Below, in pieces: positions 35,496 through 44,700 of a DNA stretch of 64,000 nt. A program made the translations under genes and the position numbers. The stretch is taken from NCBI GenBank assembly GCA_017506865.1, contig JAFCMP010000076.1, forward strand, positions 124,001-188,000. The letters run 5' to 3'. Origin of the DNA: Tribonema minus (Eukaryota > Sar > Xanthophyceae > Tribonematales > Tribonemataceae). How positions within the stretch are numbered: the first letter of the stretch is position 1; every line of letters begins with the position of its first letter. The notes under the pieces were generated by a model, which was not told the DNA's origin, did not search any database, and saw only the letters and a list, made by a program, of their open reading frames with translations.

Positions 35496-35541
35496 GAGGG
35501 AGGTACAGTGACTGTGATGTCGGCATTTCGGTGATGCCCAC
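27451..35541 (-). CDS. LINE polyprotein: Cys/His-rich, OTU-like protease, RT, RLE
   Basis: Open frame of 2,696 codons. The first ~15 codons and the ATG lie in host intron; the first Met inside the element is residue 68, so the native start is uncertain. Residues ~60-270 are low-complexity with two copies of a module (RRGRRR, then PVPMEVGEP, GHQRRITSR). Cys/His-rich stretch 320-445. OTU-like cysteine protease ~832-1040, with NGNC at 842-845 (usual family motif DGNC) and GHFELL at 1032-1037. Further Cys/His clusters 1085-1235. Reverse transcriptase ~1660-1980: motif A LDCENAFNS (1820), motif B QQGDPLGPL (1879), motif C FLDD (1927-1930, where most families have YADD or FADD). C-terminal finger C-x3-C-x8-H-x3-C (2473-2490), then a PD-(D/E)XK-like restriction-like endonuclease (YRAD 2534-2537, VLDTSV 2557-2562, downstream Lys/Tyr). 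No APE domain seen. The intact frame suggests recent insertion. Confidence 0.9.
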   Translation of the reverse strand: MGITEMPTSQSLYLPPLVTAATAAPAAGPAPANPVVAQPRTTVTAAAACGRKVTSDLTAAATPRAADMVPKPPAGAAASDGQRGAAASRRGRRRGASAGPPLGRLGSIGSINRPESPSGKLSALAKAVTTTVPVPMEVGEPTSGPAGHQRRITSRPSQPASSGASPQWHPGPQPMEVTAAETPCTADMVTTAPAAAAAAAPGGERGAAAPRRGRRRASAQSTGSVTRPEPQSGGALAKPVTVTMPVPMEVGEPGPAGHQRRITSRSLQPAGSGASLSGGSVTSDGNSRNGHPISGITAMTVLAPAKTPAANRKVNIPGLDCRMCDKFIVRANPRAPGKNCPAAHACAHQRTRHTGKGKQFAELHVQLFLDHRPIYGGLEQVCDGCGNLFIRRTAASATTPSGDLGALDQCDVWRCADCLAGPVAATACTLSGCDRASGHDHIADIHTRPTTCAAAAGGAAVGGGNSLKPTAALLAAASKCGPIRKFLGCEHLGVDPRQAHASTLDGVADAPLPRLTRSSTMGVLPGESRASDSGATMSSNDRVPSTPGSAAAAVAAGAQSSECPRDPTGSHWQGLLGAAGALARRVRALALAPNRARVTVLCAWPTGTKLGPCRTSRRLHMRPAPSDAPATQTLLGRTSCAPLVSQMHDLTVTFSLLSLREEGNDLATVFDQLSLREPVVARSPRQPAGKRGESDVTQAGDNSTHATMTETAPVTAMVASGKRSRRRGKHRRRTQERQAQCDNSRAPLAPATTPPRGGASAPSAPISGPAKVTTVTVATRIPSTVCHTVTVEEQQDALAKATNYGFSTWHTGLQALHKQALGENTATLARGGELRPVSNVGNGNCLIHTALHGIDSVAVEHGLPAPALVIAMREALLDGMVAYVTQGAGKQGASMSSMRQLTAHAAAQPACTREQFDTYGTRARCLAIEYGTNETDSADSGHTLLLQRLQEEGVWGRPLGLSVWAIVAAVYAVSVTVWQAEPQATGSTQKSTGLVLAQLMGLPAVFAPATPAQPDCHLDVLWTPPGLYTNVGHFELLVAPAAAPPLPTTMTASATTQANSTHITAPSRTQPRTALQLPQQPEPLRCPLCTLAFWQLGQKEDSKQRGKLSAASRMAPVVAHFNGGSCTRSMLNPEASTSHCQQNLAAAYAKGIRQQVDHDPSGDRAPSGSSTCNTGAHHAKRVQEMSTMYGCTAEDFLRAVRKLSACTGACGLVHMSASAGQRQCALTSPCHTCRRNGSAPTRARPAVPPGQSEGGGAGSDGAAAAAGATAATPPKPPAVPASGAANSKSSKKRPAATATGAQRRRRTAAAAAPPGSAGSRTQSNSLRLQDSSPPHGTAVGWADMDLDPPDDAASPPPPTTTTSGRPSKPQSRASLAWDLSTPSVVHALDQTNEADLLLLRFTTTANPFRTQLQCTQWARLVEHATRLLADATDSAREAARVRLHHGAGAFAHQVSQTLVQRGYRLLHLLAAMAFGRQPEGTGMPPAARLAALLSGDFAELLRKTLSAAAALRAPKPNNTATASAQTNFDADWTEADSRQQTACAALSGKRRGVGLAAARLEAREACAPADEVTAQVLAAKHPETGTRPGVVDTPMEQVRGLVRDARRHCLHGAGVATTAGPAGSGSPVFESGQAHDRSDRPEDAASAAGRRLEVEATDILSTLSAAGAGKAGGLDGLRYEHLLMAAGPGAPVKAATRPVGSASPGLAGDSESDVMEPAFAHHLAKVFTTLLVEPELLPEQSQRLLRAAALSGIGQKRRPIACSSVWRRLLGSTAARGVKGKISGLLASMSQFGVGYRSGVEHVAARARVWHELYGTTIQLDCENAFNSVDRAAIVRGLMLFCPELLPHFESVYCGDTAPEMRVEVNGEARIICSHLGCQQGDPLGPLYFAVAAAFLLFYPDGVSATPGSMPAYGHSTAEPPAPHCAFLDDLNVLQAAYFDDAAAAGVAEVIRRLAAGGLRVRPDKSLAIAMRGTVFDEAARARLRALDIPFVDATMPESSQGFTSVGVPVGHPAYVHAAMSKHLVDAGTWRLSWQLAGMARHHLQAAQFILRRSLTKRMGFLARVVDTALSETWLHAFDGFCAWTLERMLHLHGCATAAVMKSHLLAACTAGDNEVASSGSVLVLPRLGPPELTDIAVPLRASRLPERRGGLGMPLLGLLAPAAYTAQACTTLRPAIIHATVAAGALRLGTDEHGAVTWFAQHSCAIREDQGLPPIIEAVRRSTRALTADGGEKSRTAVAEQLPASLLRWAADTTAAASTLPTAVQAIYAATAVTETGTTEPAPHTHGIVPGAEAAAAAATVPGPQAAAAAASSTPAKTQTSAEESSCSGGQEDDDDDWEAYADEICRKVVPRRRRGHFTHGLQAGLSNVLRRQYEDCLVEDLEAASAGAVGKPTQATLIGDLRDTSRRRQQASARVLAQLRSQRASGAMAWMSVPPAANDRPGAAPMSSMAAATMIMVAIFIDGWGIQGEVCPWRCSDVSPTSTHAISCPSQHIRGHNATHTAQKRCLQRILRQHHVSIVRNEDASVFKVPGYRADTVIDPGCLHFSSAYRNKGIVLDTSVRAPTASSYLTGKTNASNTDGYAAGVGEDAKVKHHTGTLTSSWAFVPFVQESYGRLGKQTSLFVKELAMHSALCSGGGKADVLRKAGLAKRQIHIELSISLARELAERVMAYTRGARMLGCVAAPVSKLLGHSAD
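35496..35506. repeat. LINE target-site duplication, 5' side
   Basis: GAGGGAGGTAC, identical to 27362-27372. Host intron continues as AGTGACTGTGATG, as in unit C. Confidence 0.9.
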
Positions 35542-37000
35542 GCCTTCTTTTGATAAGCATAATACAGTTTCTGGACCGTTGTCATCTCACAAAAGCTGAG
35601 CAATCATGATCCCATGCGGCCTGGATGATCAACCTTCGTGATGATCCACGCAGTGCCACACTTAGTCTAGTCTGAGATCCGATAGGGCCATCAAATGATG
35701 GCATTGCTTTTGCTGCTTTTGTGCAACAGATGTATGGATATCCATGGATGTCTGGACTGATGTGAAAAACAGTATTTCCAAACTTTATCTCACTGATAGT
35801 TGAAGCAGACAAGGCCTGCACATATGTTTAAAGCCTATACGTATGGAGCGCACGTTTGCTGGGGCACATGACGTACGTGCAGCTTCACAGTACTGTAACA
35901 GTAGTGTTACAGCTGCATGTGAATATGCACACTATACTTTCAGACAACCGCCAAGGGCTAAAACGAATCATCGCTTGCTCAATCCAGGCCGCTTCTGAAG
36001 ATCATCTCACCCAGCTTCAACTTGAAGCAATGCGTTTTAATTTCAAATCGGTGCTTACAACTCTGAGACTCAGTCTGCTGACAGAGCAATGAATCCTGTA
36101 GGTGAAATGATGTCATGGTAAAGCGACCAGAACGCCCCCACCATATCCTTAATTCACTTCACTCAGGCCATGGCATCTGCTTCACTCACCGCAGTCCCTG
36201 TAGGCTGAATGTTGCCTGAGGCATCTCTGATGTTGCTGCTGCGCCATGGCGCGTATGGCTTGACAGCACCCGACAACAGAGCATCGCTGTACAGCTGGTC
36301 TGCCCTCTTGACATCACCTGCTGCATCTGCAGCATTCATGATGCTATTCCATGTTTGCAGGTCTGGCTGTACCTCTGCAGCTCGCATCCTGCTGATGACA
36401 TGCTCTGCTTCGTCCAGGCGCTGCATCTCAATGTATGCTTTCATGACGCTGACCAGGCACAAGCAAGGGAGTAGGCATTGTGATCAGCATATTATGACGT
36501 TTTGTCAATGATTCATGAGCACCTTGGTGCCAGTAAAGCAGATTGTATGTTATGCCCAACTGCAACAATGACAACAAGCTGCCCGCATGCACCCGTGGTG
36601 CATGGCCTACATCATGACAAGTTGGCACCAAGTGGGACATCTGCAGATGGCAGAAGTGTACATGTGCATTATGATCCTTGAGGTGCACTTACGTTCCGTA
36701 ATGGCCATTATTGCACACATTGAACAGAACATGACTCATGGCGGTTGTGCGTGCAATGGCAGGGCAACACATGCCATTGGGTCTGTCAGTGAGTCATTGA
36801 ATTCTGTAAGCGACAACTTGAAGTTGCGAATCGACAGCGTTTTTGCGCTCGCCTCAACTACAACGCCACTTTTCAATTAGCAGGTTTGCACACATGCAGG
36901 TTAACAACAGAATGCACACCTGTACTGCTGGACAACTTGAACATGACTCATGCTGGTGCTGCAGCCAGCGTCAACCTCAACTCTTGCGTGTCTCATGCAC

Positions 37001-37106
37001 TGCATACTCAGCTGGGCTATTCAGCAACACCTTAAGTTTGACCAGAAGCCAGCCTGCATACTCAGCTGGGCTATTCAGCAACACCTTAAGTTTGACCAGA
37101 AGCCAG
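37001..37106. repeat. 54-bp tandem duplication in intron 2 of copy D
   Basis: Two head-to-tail copies (37001-37054 and 37055-37106) beginning TGCATACTCAGCTGGGCT. Copy B has one copy, and unit C is truncated inside the same sequence. Confidence 0.9.
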
Positions 37107-39766
37107 GTAGCAAAACACTGTGATGTCATGCAATGCAATCAACGCAATGGTCCACTGGCATGATGATCGAGCACAGCCTAACCTGATGAAGTTAAGCGCG
37201 AGTCGATGAGGGCAGGCGGAAAAGAAAAGCAAAATTCCACTGTGCGTGGTCCCACTCGAATATCACAAAAGGCTTGGTTTTGCAGTTGACATGCAAACGT
37301 TAAGTACCGCTTAAGAGTCACTGTGCGGTATATTCAAAGTTTGTGCATTAAATGTTGCATTGATGCTACAAGTGACCATGAGGTTTGCGTGTTGTCTGTA
37401 ACAGTTGCCCGTGTCAAGTGTCGACAAGTCTGCAGCTACTAGCCTGTGTGGCACACATGCAGTGACCTCCGGCAGCTTTCTTCCTGTGAGACTGAGTCTG
37501 TAACAGTTGTCAAATCCTCAGTCACGTCACATCCTCGACAAGAGCATGCCAGCAGCTGGCTGTGCTTCAAGACGATCAGTCGCCATACAGTAAGTGCAAT
37601 ATACAAGCTGGTAACTGGATGACATTGCTTCCCTTGTGTGAGAGCTAGACCATCGTGTGTCGTATAGTCAACACTGTGGCATCTCATTTTGCCGTATTTG
37701 GGTGCCGACCACTTACATTGGAGCACAAGCACTGGAATGCTAGGAATGAAAGCAACAGTGACTGTCGCAGTTTGTCAGATGCGAACACAAAAACTCGAAG
37801 ACGTGAGAATTCTGAGCCAACACCCTGAGCTATTCAAAGGTCAAAAGCGTGTACGCATTCTGATTGCTGCATAGATCATGTGGCTTAGCCTAGCTTGGTG
37901 CCTGAATATCAACTAGTGAAGCCAGAAGCATTGGCACCCTCAGACTTGTAGTGGCTGCCAGCACAAGGCAGTGAGTGGGGCTGACTGATGTGTGAGCGGT
38001 GCCAGAATGCGAAAACAACAAGCACTCTCAAATTGCATGAAAGGGGCTTCCAATCATATGATACTACCCCCGGGGCGGGGGGCCCCGTCCAAATTCCGAC
38101 AGCCTGAGTCGTAATGCATACTTTGCAACACAAGGGCCCCCAGGGTCTGTTGAGTCGCAATCCATTTTCTGCGGTGCATAGGCTGGCAGTATACATTGCA
38201 ACGCGCAATGCACGGACGCGCAATGCACTCACCTGCTGAAAGCGATGGTATTTGGTTTGACGGCAGACCGGCACATCTCCGCAAGAGCTGCCTCCGCCTT
38301 TCCAGGGTCTTTTGCTGTTGCATAGCAGTTGATCAGAGAAGTGTAGGCCATGACGTCAGGCAACAGCTTGAGATCATGCAGCTCCCTTCAAATACCCTCA
38401 GCAATGCCGACCTTCCCCGCTGCACCAGCACGGGCTAGCATGGTGCTCATGGTGACCAGATCAGGCTGCTGTCCGCTGGCACGCATCTCCCTGTACATTG
38501 CCATCATTTGGTCCAACTGCCCCGCGCTGCCTATGGCATCCAGGAGAGCAGTCCAGCTTATGATGGATGGTCGCTGGCCCTGCAAGGTAGGCAACAAGAC
38601 TGCATGAGTTGATTGCATAGCAAAACCTCTCGACAACTGTTACACTTCATGAAAACTATCCACTGGCAGAAGCAGGACACCCACTACACAATCATTTGTG
38701 GCAGTGCACACGACATATTCAGAATGCAATCGGTGTGCCCAACTTGAAGTCTTCTGGCATCTAGGCAATGCCATGTCAACATCTGCTCGTGGCAGCAGAG
38801 CCCAGGTAAGGGTAATGGTCACTGACAGGTTCATCAAAGGGCATGCGTGCACAGTTGTGTACATCATCCATGCGCAAGGTTTGAATGCGTTGCAATTACC
38901 TGGTCACGCATCCGCTGGAAAATCTCGACGGCGTTGACCGCGTTGCCTTCCGCCACACATACTGTCATTGCAGCAGTGAAATGCTTACCCTCAGGCATAT
39001 GCCCTGTGTCTTCCATGAGCTGCAGCCACTCCAGTGCCTGCTCGCTGCCGCCTCTGCTGTCTCCAGCATGCGTTGAATCCTTGTTGCGGACACATTATTG
39101 AATAAGGGTGAGGTAGTTACCGCCATTGATAGTGAAGCCGAGCATTCTCATCTTGTCAATCAGCTGCCGGGCTGTGTTGTGCTGCCCCACTTTGCCGCAT
39201 GCTCGCAGTGCAGCCCCGCATGCGGTTTCAGTCCAGCAGATCTTCGCCTTCTCCATCTCGTGCAGGAGCTTCAAGGCTCCAGGTGAGTGATTCGTGTGTG
39301 CAATTATGGCGCGCTCATAGTCTTTGGCAGTCAAGGCAGCTAAGCCCTGCAACTTCTTCATTGCAGCCATTGCCAGACTGGGCTGATGACTAAACGCCAT
39401 GATGTTGAGAACCGCCCTCAGCTCCGCAACAGTAGGTGCCTTGGCGTCCTTCAACACTCGGGCAACGTCTCCCCAGCGTTTTCCGTCGCTCAAAGACTCA
39501 ACTAGCGGGGAACGTGGACGCGCTTTGCCTCTCCTCAAAGGACCGTGCTGCAGTCTGCTTGGGGAGGTACTTGCGATGCCGTTGTGGCGCTGCTGTGTCT
39601 GCGCCTGATAACTCAGACCAGTCTGCTGCAGTTGCTGCTGGCCAGGTGGTTCACGTCGTACACCTCCGCCAGAGAGTTGCCTCAGAAATGCCCATGCCGA
39701 TTGCGGTTGGTATGCACCTCGATACGGTGCACTGCTGCCGAGCCATCTGGCGAAGCGAATAGGGGC

Positions 39767-40445
39767 TAGGAGCTGAGCGAGCATGTGTGCTGAGATCCGG
39801 ACGCACTGGCCACGGCAAAAGAGTGTGTCAACCAAGTTTTGGCACTTCAAACTTGAAGGAGAGTCACGTTATATTTCGCTCGCTCGCTAGTGCTGGTACT
39901 GCACCAGCAGCAGGTAGTCAAGAATGAGATGAAGCTGACGCCATCAAAAAAAAATTCACCCAGCAAGCTCAATGTTTCCAATTTTGGTTCGCATGTTGCA
40001 GCCGCAGCAGTAGACAACAAGCTGACACGCTGTGGTTGTGTATTTGGGCTGTGAACGCACTCCGAACATGAATCGGCGAAGAGGAGCTGGCTGCCCTTCC
40101 ATCAATTGTTGGTAGCGTTGTGCTCGTCCAGGCCTTGTTGTCCTCCGATTCAGCGAATGCGTGCAGATGTTGGATCAGGCATTGCCGCGCTTTGAAGGCT
40201 CGTGCAGTTCGACGTACATCACGGCCGAGGTGCGTCCATGCGGGTGTTGACGCTGTACGCACGTGCGTGTAGTAGGCAAGGATGACAAAACGCAAACACT
40301 GATTTGTTGGCGTACTGAACCCTTGTTTCGGTTATTCATACGTAGCGTTAGTGACAGTCTGAATACTTTCTGACTGCTGCCATTTGCGATGCCACTTTTC
40401 TGCGATATAGATCATGTAGAGCATGGGCAATGCAAGACTGAGCCC
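39767..40445. repeat. Near-identical block shared with unit A (2161-2843)
   Basis: Unit D partner of the block at 2161-2843. Sequence to either side is clearly less similar to unit A. Confidence 0.8.
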
Positions 40446-41410
40446 CCCCTTGTATCATAATAGGTCACTACACCAACATGTATGAAGCTGGCTTGAACTT
40501 ACTAACATATCTATGTCCACGCCAATTGCGGAAAACCCAACCCTCACAAAATGGCAATTGCATTAACTTTTAATACTGCAAGAGTATAGTAAGAGTATAA
40601 TAAAAAATAATAAATACTGCAAGAGTATAGTAAGAGTAGGGGGTAAGAGTGAGTGCGTAAACAAATCGAACATGCTTCATGAAGTACGACATCATGGTAA
40701 AGTGCGACCGACAACTGCAGAACCTGCACACGCAGACAACTTGATCATTTGCGCTGCCATGGAACATACACGTGAAATGTATTGTGAAATACGCGGTGTG
40801 CGAGTGCGTGCCCTGCCCTGGCAGTGGCAGCACACTTGTGATAACTACAGACTGGAATGATGCGGGCTGTGCAAACATTGCCAGGGCCAGCCATCAGGGG
40901 AGCACTATCATGGACATTGTTTTGGTGGTGAGTCTCACTACTAGTCTGTGTGAAAAAGCACAATATACACATGCAAAGGCACAAGGTGAGATTGTTGCTG
41001 GCGCGAACGAGGTGTGATCACTGTTGTGTGTGACACACCGGTGCGCCTACAGAGAACACCACTTGCCACCGTCCCACCGACCAACACTTGACACATGCCA
41101 CTATAGCTTCAAATGCCTCTGTGACACACACACTACGCTCAGAGTGAGAGCGGTGCCGTGTCGGACTTGCGGCCCTGAGCCTAGCCCTACCACTTCCCTG
41201 GCCAAGACCCCACTTCAGCTCATGAGTCCCTGGTCTACCCAAGTGACTCTCAGAACGCGATCGCCACCGGTGTATGGGCTGGGTAGGTGCACGCTGAGGC
41301 GGCCTGCGTGTCCGCCTTCAACTGCATGCACGTAGTCGGAGGACACTGCCACTGCTGCAGCGCCGCACTGAAGTGTCACCTGTGAAGCATGTGCGCATCC
41401 GAGTCGTTTG
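40446..41410. repeat. Upstream flank of unit D
   Basis: Homologous to 2.84-3.69 kb (A) and 18.4-19.35 kb (B). It has an A/T-rich tandem repeat at about 40568-40640 (TACTGCAAGAGTATAGTAAG units). Homology ends near 41405, where the GH36 gene region begins. No gene is seen. Confidence 0.6.
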
Positions 41411-41779
41411 CAACAGTGTTTCACGTGAGGATAGGCGCCAAGAAAGGAAGCCGTGCCTGAAATTGGCATGATTGATGCCACGCATGGTACAAGGTGGCTG
41501 CTAGCTGGAAGCATGTGGACACATCAGGTGGTTGTGAACAAGCAAGGTGCCACAGTGCAGCAGCTGCTTCATCCAGTGTGAGCACACAATGTCAGCTGCA
41601 CGAGGAAGTACCCGCACCTGGCATTGCAGTGCAAGCATCACATTAAAACTTATTCATGCCACTGTGACACATGTGCTTATGAAATTTCATGCAGCAGAGC
41701 AGCGGCCGAAGCAGCCAGTGCAAAGAGCCGCAATCAGCAAGGACCACAAACAGTTCGGGCCGTGCAGTGCAGTGCGTAC
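41411..41779 (-). other. Region 3' of the last recognised GH36 exon
   Basis: The GH36 reading frame is expected to continue for roughly 50 residues beyond exon 10. This stretch should contain the last exon or intron, but I found no acceptor giving a convincing C-terminus before the duplicated unit D begins at about 41.4 kb. The gene end may have been lost to the duplication breakpoint. Confidence 0.35.
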
Positions 41780-44700
41780 CTGAGTGGGGTGCAGCGAGCA
41801 CAGAGCCAGGAACAGTCCTGACCCATGCAGAACGATCTCTGCTGACACGCGTCTCCCCCCTTCTATCACCTCCATTGCCTCTGACATGATAGCGCCGCCG
41901 GCGTTGAAGAGATCCGGCAGGCCTATGCTTGACCACAGCAGCTTGCGGCCCTGAGAGAACGAGAACGTGTGGACCCTGCTGATGGAGGCCAGCTCAAATG
42001 CATACATGCCAAGTGCCCCCGTGGCGACAGCTTCGTCGAGGCTGCGCACGTGCAGCTCCATGGCGTTGTGCAGGTACACTGCAAACTGCGCATCGGCTGG
42101 CTTCATGACGCTGCCAGCTGCGGCTGTGTTCGTGCCGCTCTCCACATCTGCTGCTGACGTGCCTGCATCCGCTCGAAGCCAGACGTGCAAGGGAGTAATT
42201 TGAAAGCGTTATGAGGCACAGTTGTTGCATCGTGGCAGTAAAACCATGGCGGGTAGCAAGCCATGGCATGCGAGGCATCCCAAATGCACTTCAAGCTGGC
42301 AGTAAACGAGGTCTCAGGCACTTGAAGCACATCTTCTGCAGTGCCTCTCATGCAACCCTACACAAATGTCACCACACGTGCTGGAAAAACAGTGATGTAA
42401 ACCGCATATGGAATGGCGTAGCGGAAGTGCAGATGCTGTACAGCATGCAAGCCATGGCCGCTTCAATCCTGACAGACAGGTGTTATTGTTGGACTTGCAA
42501 GCAGAGCTTCAGGTCAGATTTTAGTGGTACGGCAGCTGCACAGATCACGGCATCAGCTGCAGCAACACGACTGCTATATGCAAATGCAATGATTTGCAGG
42601 TGCATGCTAGCTTGCGCCTATGTGCGTCATGTCATGCAGCGCAATGCAGGCTTGACAGCAAACACCTCTTTCTTCTCTTACAAAGTGCGTAGAGGATCAC
42701 AGTCTATGACTGACACATGTGCACTCGACGGCTGTTGCTACTCGATGTGTGTTGGACAAAGCAAGTCAATCATGAAGGACAAAGCAAGTCAATCATGAAG
42801 ATGCATGGCATAGCAGCTTGCCAATACTCAAGCAGGTCGAGCACTGCAGACCATCAAAGGCAACACACGTGAGCGACTCGTGAGAGATCATGCAGTGCGG
42901 CACAACATCAGCCTGCTCGGGGAGGTCACGCGGTGCGGCACAACAGCAGCCTGCGGTGCCATAAGCGTCAACCTGCTCGAACACACAGCCGACGCCAGGC
43001 CTTGCTCTCAACGCAAGCATCACCATCAAGACCAGCAGCTCGCACCACGTGCAATCAGCCCCCGCTCATGGTATCTCGCACTGCCTCCTCGGCACGAGTG
43101 CACCCGCACTGTAAATTCAACCTCAAGTTTCGAGTTCAAGCTGCGTACCTGCAATTTCCTGCCGCAGCAGAGCGTGGCAATCGCGCGGCCTGATGGTCCC
43201 CTCCGCCGCCGCTGTGTACGTGAATGACAGTCGGTGCGCTTCGTGTCCCCTGACCCAGCGATACGCACGCGCCCTCTGGTCCCACCGGCTGCCATAGACG
43301 TTAAAGACGCCGACGACACCGTGGCCGTGCGCAGGGTTCTCGTTCCAGATGGAGAGCAGCGGCCGCGACTTGTCGTGCTGCAGAGCAGCACAGTGAGATG
43401 GCACCAGCACAGGACACTTATTAATGGGTGAAGTGTGTGATGGGGCACTTATCATGTGGCAGCTACGCAGTCGCACTCAAATGGTGTGTGACTGTTGTGG
43501 AGCAGTTGCAATGGCAACTTCGCAATGATGCATACAGATGGGAGGTCAGGGTCGAGTTTGAAGTCAAGAAAGCGCAAAGCACCAGTGCAGTCATGATAGC
43601 AGCGAAACGCAATCATACTTTGTTGTGTGCTAGCAGGTCATCACGTCCTGCAATGCCATCACCCTGCGCAGTCAGTGACATCAACCAGTTGGCAACGAGC
43701 TGCTTGCTGCAAGCAAACTCCACAGTCAATGCACCGCTTACGTCCGCTGTAGTCAATCACTCAGCGCATTTCAGAATGATTCTGCTCCATCCGCGTAGAG
43801 TAAGAGCAGTGTGTGCGGCGCATTGCAGTGCTCAACAGCCCACTTTTTGGTACTATGAAAGGTGCGACCACGTGAGATGCACCTATGGCAACCTCCCCTT
43901 GCTATAGAGGGCTGGTGCCGGTGCAAAAGGTACCCGATGACCCTATTTGTTGAAGTATTCAAATAAACACACGCATTCACAACATACATGCACATTTATG
44001 CACCACGCTCCCACCTGTGCATCAACAAACAGCGAGGGGAGCGTGGGCAGCGCGCTGCGGCGCGCGCGCGGCACGGAACCGTCCTCGAGAACCATCTTTC
44101 GGATCAGCGCCGCGTCATGCTCCCCCGGCCTGTCGCTGATGTAGACTGGGCCGCCGCTGATGGCGCGCGCCGCAGCATGCATGGCGCCCACAGCGCCAAG
44201 GCTCGTTTGAAACATGTCCCAGTCCTGCAGCGCGCCGCAGTACGCGAGCAGCAGCGCGTTGAAGGCATTGGCGTAGATGTGCGTGCCGTGCGAAGCGGGG
44301 TCGCGCGGGTAGAAGTCGTCCGACCCGCGCACGATTGGCCGCACGCCGCTGCCGCCGCCGCCGCCGCCGCCGCCACGGCCATCTGGGTAGTGCACCGGCA
44401 GCTGCAGCAGCATTGCTGAGTCGTGGCACATGCAGTGGATGACGGCGGGGCCGCCAAAGTGCGCGCGGACGGAGGCAGCGAGAGCGGCCTGGGAGGCGCG
44501 TGTGAGCGCCACGGTGCCGCCTTGACCCTCGCCGAGGCAGCTCAGGATGGACTGCGCGTCCACCTTGACACCGTCCACGCCGTGCGCGCGCAGGTAACCG
44601 TGGTATCTGCACGGGGGTTTGGTGTGGGGGTGGGGGCGGGTTAAGTTCGGGTGGGGTTCGGGCTGGTGGAGAGGTGAGGTTGACTATGTCAAGTGTGCAC

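Larger units (their letters stand above)
27087..39784 (-). pseudogene. PPR-SMR gene copy D, four exons, split by a LINE
   Basis: Exon 1 is 38900-39784 (from the MLAQLLAP ATG), exon 2 38233-38579, exon 3 36190-36448, exon 4 27087-27320 (Smr: MDLHGLNRATARAAI, IITGHGGGLVRAG). All junctions are GT/AG and in phase. Two nonsense codons break it: TAA at about 39092-39094, where copies A and B have CAA and CAT (LTLIQ, then CVRNKD), and TGA in exon 2 near 38392, where copy B has TGG (EGIWREL). Intron 3 contains the 8.1-kb LINE in sense orientation, 52 bp before the Smr acceptor. Introns 38580-38899 and 36449-38232 hold no gene. Its presequence and PPR/Smr layout match the other copies. It is a pseudogene on the evidence here. 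Confidence 0.85.

Noticed and set aside
28027-35599. Many plus-strand open frames of 60-200 codons across 27.6-35.6 kb
   Set aside because: They are antisense shadows of the GC-rich LINE ORF and show no domains.
1855-39094. Stop-codon reassignment to explain in-frame stops in the PPR copies
   Set aside because: The stops replace Gln and Trp with all three stop triplets, and the other genes here use ordinary stops; plain decay is simpler.
44104-44612. Long Arg/Ala-rich frames in the other frames of GH36 exon 8
   Set aside because: They are shadow frames of a GC-rich exon; the GH36 frame carries the catalytic motifs.
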